From a candidate division Zixibacteria bacterium RBG-1 (GTDB lineage Bacteria; Zixibacteria; MSB-5A5; DSPP01; RBG-1), in the NCBI GenBank assembly GCA_000447245.1, contig AUYT01000001.1, forward strand, positions 166,825-230,824: 64,000 nucleotides of DNA. The letters run 5' to 3'. Both the position numbers and the translations under genes were made by a program. Every line of letters begins with the position of its first letter. Positions within the stretch are counted from its first letter, which is position 1. The notes below the pieces were generated by a model. That model saw only the letters and a program-made list of their open reading frames with translations. It was not told where the DNA came from and did not search any database. Shown in pieces: positions 57,823 through 64,000 of the stretch.

Positions 57823-59310
57823 TTAGTCAATCCTTCGGGGACTGTTCCAGTAAAATCTGGTCAATCCCTTAGGAGTCCCGAACCAGATGTAATCTCCGTC
57901 CAGCCACAGAGCTTGCACATTATCATCCAAAAGTCCGTCGGCCGTGGTAAAAACTCTCCAGATCCCGCTGCTTCTATCCATTTTTAGAGCCCCACCCGAA
58001 GTCGCTACCCAGACCACTTTTTGTGTTACCGCTATCTGCTGGGGTTCATCCCCGGGCATCTCGGTGTGGTTATGATAGACGTTTCTGGCTTCGGTTTTTA
58101 GATTGTAGCTTAAAATTCCCAGATCAGAGCTGAACCAGATTTCCTCACCAAAACGGGTGATACAGTTCACTCTCCCGCCAATCATCCCTTCCGGGGTGGT
58201 GAATTTATACCAGGTGGCCTCCCCTTTGGTCAAGCGGTAAACCCCCACTCTGGTTCCCACCCAGACCCATTGAGAATCAGACTCTATACTATAAATAGAG
58301 GTACCACGAGGTAAGCCATCATTGACAGCTATCAGAGAATCTTTTTTTGAATCATACAGGTTGACCCCGTAACGAGTTCCTATCCACAAAAATCTTCCGT
58401 CCGGTTTCAGGGATAATATATTATCATCCAGAAGTCCGGCAAAACTGTTATAGCTTTTGAAACTTTGATTTTTCTTATCATATTTTATCAAACCTTCCGG
58501 AGTGCCTAGCCAGATATTCTGGTTATCTCCCTGAATTAAGTTGATTTCATTGGTCTGCAGATTTGGAGTATAAAAAGCTTCGTAATATTCCCAGCTTTTG
58601 TTGTTAAGATTATATTTGGTGATGCCCCGGGAAGGGGAAACACTCCGCACCCCTCCCAGCCAGATTTCATTTTTATCCTGGTCGTAAAAAATGGTTTTGA
58701 CGTTGCTCTCGGATAAACCATATCTCAATAATTTTAGCTGTAAGCTTCTTATATTTCCCACCGCTACTCCCAAACCACTGGTGCCGAACCAGACATTATC
58801 CCAATCATCTTTTAAATACACCCGAAGCGGATATTTTCTCAATAACTGGTCTTCAATATATCCTAGGTCTTTGAAAAAATTGTAACCAAATTCCATAAAG
58901 AAGTGGGGTAAATCTATTTTTTCTCTTCCGGTCTGCACTAAACTGTCCGGGAAGGTTCCACCGTAAAACCATTCCTGAAAAGTGGGCTGATAATAACAGG
59001 GCCCGCGGGTGGTTTGAAACCAAATTTGGTCATATCTGGAATCGTAGGCGATTTGACTGACTCTATTGCTGATAAGTCCGTCTGATTCGGTCCAGGGCTC
59101 TTCCCAGGTTTCGGAAAATTTGTTGTAGCGCAAAACCCCTCCGGTGGTGCCGAAATAAATGTAGCGGAAATCTTGAGCTATGGAGGTGACAAACCTCAAA
59201 TTGGTGTAGCTGACCCAGTCGCCGGGTAAATAACGGCCTTTGGCAAACGAAAATGAACCAGCCCATAAAATGGTTATTAAAAGTGAGGCAAAGAAGAAAA
59301 ATCTACGCAT
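57823..59310 (-). CDS. Secreted Reg_prop-type beta-propeller protein
   Basis: A 495-residue exported protein; signal peptide FFFFASLLITILWAGSFSFA. It has repeats of the form GLIKYDKKNQSFKSYNSFAG with WxGTxxGV cores (VWFGTSGLGV, IWLGTPEGL, LWIGTRYGV, VWVGTRVGV, IWFGTPKGL), the Reg_prop repeat found in hybrid two-component sensors. Here no histidine kinase follows, so it is a free-standing propeller. It has no dockerin. Confidence 0.85.
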   Translation of the reverse strand: MRRFFFFASLLITILWAGSFSFAKGRYLPGDWVSYTNLRFVTSIAQDFRYIYFGTTGGVLRYNKFSETWEEPWTESDGLISNRVSQIAYDSRYDQIWFQTTRGPCYYQPTFQEWFYGGTFPDSLVQTGREKIDLPHFFMEFGYNFFKDLGYIEDQLLRKYPLRVYLKDDWDNVWFGTSGLGVAVGNIRSLQLKLLRYGLSESNVKTIFYDQDKNEIWLGGVRSVSPSRGITKYNLNNKSWEYYEAFYTPNLQTNEINLIQGDNQNIWLGTPEGLIKYDKKNQSFKSYNSFAGLLDDNILSLKPDGRFLWIGTRYGVNLYDSKKDSLIAVNDGLPRGTSIYSIESDSQWVWVGTRVGVYRLTKGEATWYKFTTPEGMIGGRVNCITRFGEEIWFSSDLGILSYNLKTEARNVYHNHTEMPGDEPQQIAVTQKVVWVATSGGALKMDRSSGIWRVFTTADGLLDDNVQALWLDGDYIWFGTPKGLTRFYWNSPRRID

Positions 59311-59430
59311 TTTTAATGGTGCTAGTCAAAATCTTCAAGAACTAAAACCAACAATACCCACAAATAAGGTTTAAATGTCCGGCAAAATAATAAACATATG
59401 TTATACGGATTCAAAACTTTAATCGGCTAT

Positions 59431-59478
59431 GGTCAACAATAGTCAAGGATGATATTATTCTTGACCATTCTTGACTAT
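59431..59478. repeat. Cluster of inverted TTGAC(C/T)AT half-sites
   Basis: GGTCAA (59431-59436) and ATAGTCAAG (59439-59447) are mirrored by TTGACC (59461-59466) and CTTGACTAT (59470-59478). The set overlaps the stop codon of the next upstream gene on this strand and lies about 120 bases before the propeller gene. It may be an operator or a hairpin. Confidence 0.45.
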
Positions 59479-59918
59479 GAAAGTATTTCCAGGGAATTGA
59501 GGATTTGGTCTATAATCTCTCTTTCTTTGGAAAATTCTTCCCCGGGGCAGTTATAGGTGACAAAAATGAGCTTATAATTCTTGTAAAACATCCAGTAGGA
59601 ACAATAGCGGTTCCCTTCCTTGAAGACTTCATAAAAGGCGCAATTAGAATCTATTTTAATTTTTGATATTAAATCGGCTTTTGATTTCAACTTCACCCGG
59701 TATATCAGATACTTGGTCAGTTCTTCCACCAAATCAAGTCTCTGGTCCAGGGGTATGCTGTAAGCGGAAACCGTAAGTGTGCCCACACCTGTGACCGGGT
59801 CACACACCGATATCAGACTCCCCTCATCTTCCACTACCCAGCTCTCAGGCAGGTATAGATTATACCAGCCGGTAGTCGAACTGTATTGTTTCAAGCTATT
59901 ATCTCCTTTGGAAATCAT
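59475..59918 (-). CDS. Hypothetical small protein, PsbP/DUF-like fold possible
   Basis: A 139- to 147-residue soluble protein of unknown function. Segments WYNLYLPESWVVEDEGSLIS and LTVSAYSIP, and the end EREIIDQILNSLEIL, resemble PsbP- or DUF1795-like proteins that contain a beta sheet with a C-terminal helix, but I cannot assign a family. The ATG at 59918 lacks a ribosome site; TTG 59894 is preceded by AAAGGAGATAATAGC and may be the true start. It lies upstream of the nnr-pyr operon end. Confidence 0.65.
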   Translation of the reverse strand: MISKGDNSLKQYSSTTGWYNLYLPESWVVEDEGSLISVCDPVTGVGTLTVSAYSIPLDQRLDLVEELTKYLIYRVKLKSKADLISKIKIDSNCAFYEVFKEGNRYCSYWMFYKNYKLIFVTYNCPGEEFSKEREIIDQILNSLEILS

Positions 59919-59955
59919 AGTCTGGGAAACTTAATCTCTTGGGGTTTGGGTTACC

Positions 59956-61530
59956 TTAGTTAATTATCCTCTTCAAAGCTTTCGGAATTGCGTCCAAAAT
60001 ATCACCCGCAATCAGACCATATTCGGTCTTCTCTTTTTCAGCCAAATCCCCGCACAACCCGTGTAAATAGACACCCGCTAAAGCGGATTCTAAGACAATA
60101 TGTGTCAAGGGTTTATCCTTCTCCAATTTCACTTTTTGTCCCAAAAGCCCCGCAATCATTCCGGTCAAAACATCTCCTGAACCGGCCGTAGCCATCCCCG
60201 GATTTCCGGTGGAATTGACATAAACCTCTCCGGACGGTTCTGCTACCAAAGTGGGTGCCCCTTTTAAAACTAAGACTAGCTTGTATTCCTGAGCAACTCT
60301 TCGGGAAATATTGACTCTATCTTTAACAATTTCTTCGATTGATAAATTTATCAAGCGGGATAGCTCTCCTATATGAGGAGTGGCTATCAAGGGATAGGGT
60401 AAATTTTTTAAAGGCGATGAATCTTTGGCAAAGGCATTTAATCCGTCTGCATCAAGAATCAGGGGTTTGTTTATGCGAGAGACAACCAACCTTCTGACTA
60501 ATTCCAAAGTCTCAAAATGTTGCCCTAAACCCGGACCTATGGCATAGCAGTCTGAATTTTCCAGATGAGGTGTAATTCCACCCAATCCTCGTAAAGCCAG
60601 AGCCCCTTTTTTCCCTACATCCGGCAGTGGCTTGGTGATTACTTCCGTCAATTTAACTTCAAAAATCGGGTTTAATGTTTCCGGCACTCCTAAGGTAACC
60701 AGACCTGCTCCGATTCTTAAAGCGGCTAAGGATGCTAGACAGGCCGCACCCGTTAATCCGGTCGAACCGGCCAGAATAAAGACTTTCCCGCAATCCCCTT
60801 TGTGAACATCTCCCGGTCTTCTGGGTAAAAATTTTCTGACCTCATCTCCCGTAATCAAATTCAGATTTGATTTTACAGATTGAATAACTGCATCGGGGAT
60901 TCCAATATCAACCACCGTCACCTCTCCGCAAAAATCTTTCCCCGGATAAAAAACTTGGGCGATTTTCGGCAAACCCATAGTGGCTGTCTGGTCAGCCCGG
61001 ACACAAATTGATTGAACTTTACCGGTATCAGCATCTAAACCGGAAGGAATATCTACGGCTAAAACCGTAATCTTTGAGTCATTGATTTTTTTGATAATCT
61101 CTTTTTCCAAACCGCCAATTTCCCCTTTGAAACCAGTTCCAAAAATAGCGTCAATCATCAAATCACATTCCAAGTTTTCAGGAATTTTTTTTGCATCGCT
61201 AATTTCTATTATGGGCAGTTTCCTTTTCAACGTTTTTCTCAAATTTACCTGGGCATCCCCCTTCAGTTCGGTTTTTTTACCCAAAAGAAAAATTCTTACT
61301 TTGGCTTTTTTTTGCGCCAAATACCTTCCAGCCACAAATCCATCTCCCCCATTATTCCCCCTGCCGCAGAAAACGAAAACATTTTTCCTTTTAGAGTCAG
61401 CCAACCTTTTTGCCGCGACTTCGGCAACTCCGGCACCGGCTTTTTCCATCAGTTGTAATGGAGGAATCCCATATTTTTCAATGGCTATCCTGTCAATCTC
61501 CTTCATCTCCCGGGTAGTAACCAATTTCAT
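59956..61530 (-). CDS. nnr: Bifunctional NAD(P)H-hydrate epimerase / ADP-dependent dehydratase
   Basis: Repairs damaged NAD(P)H hydrates. Residues 1-215 form the YjeF epimerase (MKEIDRIAIEKYGIPPLQLM, FCGRGNNGGDGFVAGRYL, VDIPSGLDADTG). Residues 230-524 form the ribokinase-like dehydratase (GDCGKVFILAGSTGLTGAAC, IGPGLGQHFET, LDADGLNAFA, TPHIGELSRL, NSTGNPGMATAGSGDVLTGM). The 524-residue bifunctional form is usual. It lies 3 bases downstream of pyrF. Confidence 0.95.
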   Translation of the reverse strand: MKLVTTREMKEIDRIAIEKYGIPPLQLMEKAGAGVAEVAAKRLADSKRKNVFVFCGRGNNGGDGFVAGRYLAQKKAKVRIFLLGKKTELKGDAQVNLRKTLKRKLPIIEISDAKKIPENLECDLMIDAIFGTGFKGEIGGLEKEIIKKINDSKITVLAVDIPSGLDADTGKVQSICVRADQTATMGLPKIAQVFYPGKDFCGEVTVVDIGIPDAVIQSVKSNLNLITGDEVRKFLPRRPGDVHKGDCGKVFILAGSTGLTGAACLASLAALRIGAGLVTLGVPETLNPIFEVKLTEVITKPLPDVGKKGALALRGLGGITPHLENSDCYAIGPGLGQHFETLELVRRLVVSRINKPLILDADGLNAFAKDSSPLKNLPYPLIATPHIGELSRLINLSIEEIVKDRVNISRRVAQEYKLVLVLKGAPTLVAEPSGEVYVNSTGNPGMATAGSGDVLTGMIAGLLGQKVKLEKDKPLTHIVLESALAGVYLHGLCGDLAEKEKTEYGLIAGDILDAIPKALKRIIN

Positions 61531-61533
61531 AAT

Positions 61534-62373
61534 TTATTTTTGTTTTAGAGCTTGATTTATATTATCCCTTAACAATAGAGCTTTTTCTCTGGCTTTTTGG
61601 TCAAAATCTTTTTCAGCTGAGGCAAAAATAATCTCCCGCGATGAATTTATGATGGCCATTTTTCCATTTTTATCGGTTCCGTATTGCACCACTTTCTCTA
61701 AATCTCCACCCTGTGCCCCCACTCCCGGAATTAAAATCGGCATATCCTCCACCATCTCTCTGATCTCTTTTAATTGTTCTGGAAAAGTCGCTCCTACCAC
61801 CAACCCTAAATTATTATTCTTGTTCCAATCTTTCACCTTTTGGGCCACTACTTTATATAACGGTTTACCCTCCTTATTTATGGAGGGCTTTTCTTCAACT
61901 TCTAAAAGCTGAAAATCTTTGGCTCCGGGGTTGGATGTCAGACATAGCACAAAAGTGAGTTTATCTTGGTATTCGGCAAAAGGAGCAATCGAATCTTCTC
62001 CTAAATAAGGGGAAACTGTCGTGGCGTCTGTTCCAAAGTATTCAAAAATTTCCTTGGCATACATCTTATTGGTATTTCCTATATCTCCTCTTTTGGCGTC
62101 TAAAATTACCGGAATATGATTGGGAATATACTGAATGGTTTTTTTGAGAGAGGTAATCCCGGCACTTCCCCCGACTTCGTAAAAAGCCATGTTGGGCTTG
62201 TAAGCGCAGACCAAATCTACGGTGGCATCAATTATTTTTTTATTGAATTCAAACAGAGTATCTCTGGATTTTGAAAGAAGCTTGGGGATTTTGTTTAAGT
62301 CGGAATCCAGACCAATGCAAACAAGTGAGTTGTTTTTTTGTGCCGCTTTTAGATATTTTTCTATGAAATTCAT
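61534..62373 (-). CDS. pyrF: Orotidine 5'-phosphate decarboxylase (type 2)
   Basis: Last step of UMP synthesis. The type 2 layout is clear: MNFIEKYLKAAQKNNSLVCI with LDSDLNKIP, FYEVGGSAGITSL, and the catalytic Lys/Asp segment LDAKRGDIGNTNKMYAKEIF, followed by TVSPYLGEDSIAPF and VGATFPEQL. Length of 279 residues is normal for type 2. It lies 5 bases after pyrD in the pyrK-pyrD-pyrF-nnr operon. Confidence 0.95.
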   Translation of the reverse strand: MNFIEKYLKAAQKNNSLVCIGLDSDLNKIPKLLSKSRDTLFEFNKKIIDATVDLVCAYKPNMAFYEVGGSAGITSLKKTIQYIPNHIPVILDAKRGDIGNTNKMYAKEIFEYFGTDATTVSPYLGEDSIAPFAEYQDKLTFVLCLTSNPGAKDFQLLEVEEKPSINKEGKPLYKVVAQKVKDWNKNNNLGLVVGATFPEQLKEIREMVEDMPILIPGVGAQGGDLEKVVQYGTDKNGKMAIINSSREIIFASAEKDFDQKAREKALLLRDNINQALKQK

Positions 62374-62378
62374 TTAGG

Positions 62379-63323
62379 TCAGGTCGGGCTTGGCTGTGCC
62401 ATTCCTATTAGTTCCTTGATGGAAGAAATTTTATTCTCCTGACAATATTTTTTTAACCCCTCCACAATTTTCACAGAAGTTTGAGGGTCCACATAATTGG
62501 CAGTGCCAACTTGAATAGCGGTTGCACCTGCCATAAAAAACTCTAAGGCATCTGTGGTATTCATTATTCCTCCGACTCCAATTAGAGGAAGTTTTACTTT
62601 CTGAAAAACTTTCCAGACCATAGCCAATGCCACCGGCTTAATAGCCGGACCGGAAAGCCCTCCGGTGATATTGGACAAAACCGGTTTTTTCTTCTTCCAG
62701 TCAATCGCCATTCCCACCAGAGTGTTGATTAAAGAGATACAATCCGCACCGGCTTCCTGGCAGGCTAAAGCAATCTCCACAATATCTGTCACATTGGGAG
62801 AAAGCTTGGGCATCACTGGATATCTACTGACCTCTTTTATGGCTTTGACACACTCGTAAGTCAAATCAGCCCGGGACCCAAATTCCATACACCCTTTTTT
62901 GACGTTGGGAGATGAGATATTGATTTCCAGCATATGCAGGCCTTCGGCAGAATTGAGTTTTTCGGCTACCTGGACATATTCTTCGATGGTTGAGCCGGCG
63001 ATATTGGCAATCACTTTGGTTTTTTTGGTTCGCAGGAATTTCATTTTTTCTGAGATGAAATTATCCACTCCTATGTTATGCAAGCCGATAGCATTCAGCA
63101 TTCCGGAAGGGGTCTCAAAGGTTCTCAAGGGAGGATGTCCGTCCCGGGGAACAATTGTCAGAGTTTTGGAGATGACCGCCCCGATTTGATTCAAATCCAC
63201 TAAATCCGCATACTCTTTCCCGTATCCGAAAGTCCCGGAAGCTACCATCACCGGATTTTCGAATTTCACTCCGGCAATTTCGATAGCTAAATCAATTTTT
63301 TTATTTTGAGCGACTCGAACCAT
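62379..63323 (-). CDS. pyrD: Dihydroorotate dehydrogenase B, catalytic subunit
   Basis: FMN enzyme oxidising dihydroorotate, using PyrK to pass electrons to NAD. From ATG 63323 the protein is about 314 residues: MVASGTFGYGKEYADLVDLN, MLNAIGLHNIGVDNFI, INISSPNVKKGCMEFG, KLSPNVTDIVEIA, GGLSGPAIKPVAL, GVGGIMNTTDALEF. The Cys-type catalytic base of class 1B enzymes is in the NISSPNVKKGC region. The stop TGA of pyrK shares one base with this ATG, so an earlier in-frame start at 63371 would overlap pyrK and is less likely. Confidence 0.95.
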   Translation of the reverse strand: MVRVAQNKKIDLAIEIAGVKFENPVMVASGTFGYGKEYADLVDLNQIGAVISKTLTIVPRDGHPPLRTFETPSGMLNAIGLHNIGVDNFISEKMKFLRTKKTKVIANIAGSTIEEYVQVAEKLNSAEGLHMLEINISSPNVKKGCMEFGSRADLTYECVKAIKEVSRYPVMPKLSPNVTDIVEIALACQEAGADCISLINTLVGMAIDWKKKKPVLSNITGGLSGPAIKPVALAMVWKVFQKVKLPLIGVGGIMNTTDALEFFMAGATAIQVGTANYVDPQTSVKIVEGLKKYCQENKISSIKELIGMAQPSPT

Positions 63324-64000
63324 CAATCTAAAATCACCTCCTGGGCATTGAAAACCGGTCCCTCGCAACAAACTCTTTTAAAAGTTACCGGTGAACTGTA
63401 ATCCTTTTTATATTTCACCACGCATCCCATACAGGTCCCCATTCCGCAGGGCATTCCCACTTCCAGAGAGAGCTGACAGAACAAATTTTCTTCCTTGGCT
63501 AAACCTGATAGTTTAGCCAAAAGCCCCTCCGGGCCGCAGGCATAAATTTTGACTTTGTTTTTATCCTCTTTTTCCAAAACCTGTTTCAAAAGCGCATCCA
63601 AATATCCCTTAAAACCGTAACTGCCATCATCCGTGGAGTATAGAATCTCTACTTTTGACTTAGGCAACTTCTTTACATCTGACAGACAGTACAGCTGGTC
63701 TTTTTCTTTGGCGCCGTACAGAAAATATGTTTTCCCTTTATGTTTTTTCCTTAACAAATCCCGGGTCAAAAAGTATACCGGCACAATCCCCAGACCTCCG
63801 GCAACCATTATGGAGATATCTTCGTTATCCGGATAGCTGAAAGTTTTCCCCAGAGGACCCAAAAGGTTGACTGTATCACCCTTTTTTTTGCGGGAAAGAT
63901 GCCCGGTCCCGGTCCCTATGACTTTGAAAACCACTTCCAAGCTCCCTTTTTTTCGATCTACCTCATTAATGGAGAAAGCTCTTCTTAGGAGAGGATAAAA
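63323..64000 (-). CDS. pyrK: Dihydroorotate dehydrogenase B, electron transfer subunit (5' end outside window)
   Basis: FAD and [2Fe-2S] subunit that passes electrons from PyrD to NAD. The reading frame runs to the window edge; upstream codons (FYPLLRRAFSINEVDRKKGS) are the FAD-binding start of the domain, so TTG 63940 is not the true start. Visible parts: GPLGKTF, MVAGGLGIVPVYFL (NAD site), YACGPEGLL, and the cluster cysteines in GMPCGMGTCMGCVVK and KRVCCEGPVF. About 226 of roughly 260-280 residues are present. Confidence 0.92.
   Translation of the reverse strand, partial: FYPLLRRAFSINEVDRKKGSLEVVFKVIGTGTGHLSRKKKGDTVNLLGPLGKTFSYPDNEDISIMVAGGLGIVPVYFLTRDLLRKKHKGKTYFLYGAKEKDQLYCLSDVKKLPKSKVEILYSTDDGSYGFKGYLDALLKQVLEKEDKNKVKIYACGPEGLLAKLSGLAKEENLFCQLSLEVGMPCGMGTCMGCVVKYKKDYSSPVTFKRVCCEGPVFNAQEVILD

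Noticed and set aside
57823-59310. Hybrid two-component sensor
   Set aside because: Only the propeller and signal peptide are present; no Y_Y_Y, kinase or receiver domain follows.

Overview
The window reads as a chromosomal segment of an uncultured, Gram-negative-type bacterium, most plausibly of the FCB group and close to candidate division Zixibacteria. This placement is an inference from gene style, not a phylogeny. It rests on about nine secreted proteins that end in a two-repeat dockerin-like module with a Cys-Cys(-Leu) terminus, on SBBP, YCF48 and Reg_prop beta-propellers, and on ordinary housekeeping genes (parAB, pyrKDF, tsaD, thiL, ilvC, ppdK, coaX, nadC-birA). No phage, transposase, CRISPR array, rRNA or integrase was seen. 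The only RNA gene found is an initiator tRNA-Met.

Layout. 0.1-5.0 kb: a frameshifted subtilisin-like protease with thrombospondin-3 and dockerin repeats; then a PqqD-like/site-2-protease/HlyD fusion, and a separate well-formed transcription unit encoding a 25-residue peptide. 5.0-8.4 kb (minus): HIT protein, a tandem-HTH protein fused to a catalytically dead aconitase/LeuC-like domain, and RlmD. 8.6-10.4 kb: nadC-birA. 10.5-17 kb (minus): three large secreted dockerin proteins. 17-20 kb: pyruvate phosphate dikinase. 20-22.7 kb: a tandem family of three small dockerin proteins, the middle one frameshifted. 22.9-25.3 kb: ruvX-mltG, tRNA-fMet, RlpA. 25.4-31 kb: a PhoD-like phosphatase with dockerin, aconitase, a DUF899 protein, coaX. 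31-34.7 kb: a repeat-rich surface protein, parA-parB. 34.9-44.7 kb: a MoxR-DUF58-TPR-BatA module interrupted by an unrelated block (HEPN-like protein, membrane protein, endonuclease IV, hemerythrin). 44.8-52.5 kb: haloperoxidase-like lipoprotein, paired TPR proteins, ilvC, RRM protein, MacB/MacA-like pair. 52.7-64 kb (minus): SBBP-dockerin giant, tsaD, thiL, a propeller protein, and the pyrK-pyrD-pyrF-nnr operon, with pyrK cut by the window edge.

The most unusual items are: (1) the HTH plus degenerate aconitase protein at 6423-7964, which keeps the fold signature but has lost the Fe-S cysteines and substrate arginines; (2) the tiny peptide gene at 4866-4943, with a consensus promoter, structured leader, strong ribosome site, inverted repeat and terminator, next to a PqqD/S2P/HlyD export-type fusion, which looks like a candidate ribosomal-peptide locus without an obvious modifying enzyme; (3) families of short palindromic elements that occur between genes and also in-frame inside tsaD, the BatA gene and the MacA-like gene; (4) a four-cysteine dockerin variant ending in CC(L) on most large secreted proteins; (5) a set of promoters (nadC, ruvX, coaX, the HEPN-like gene) whose -35 box lies 34-36 bases from the ATG, implying leaderless mRNAs.
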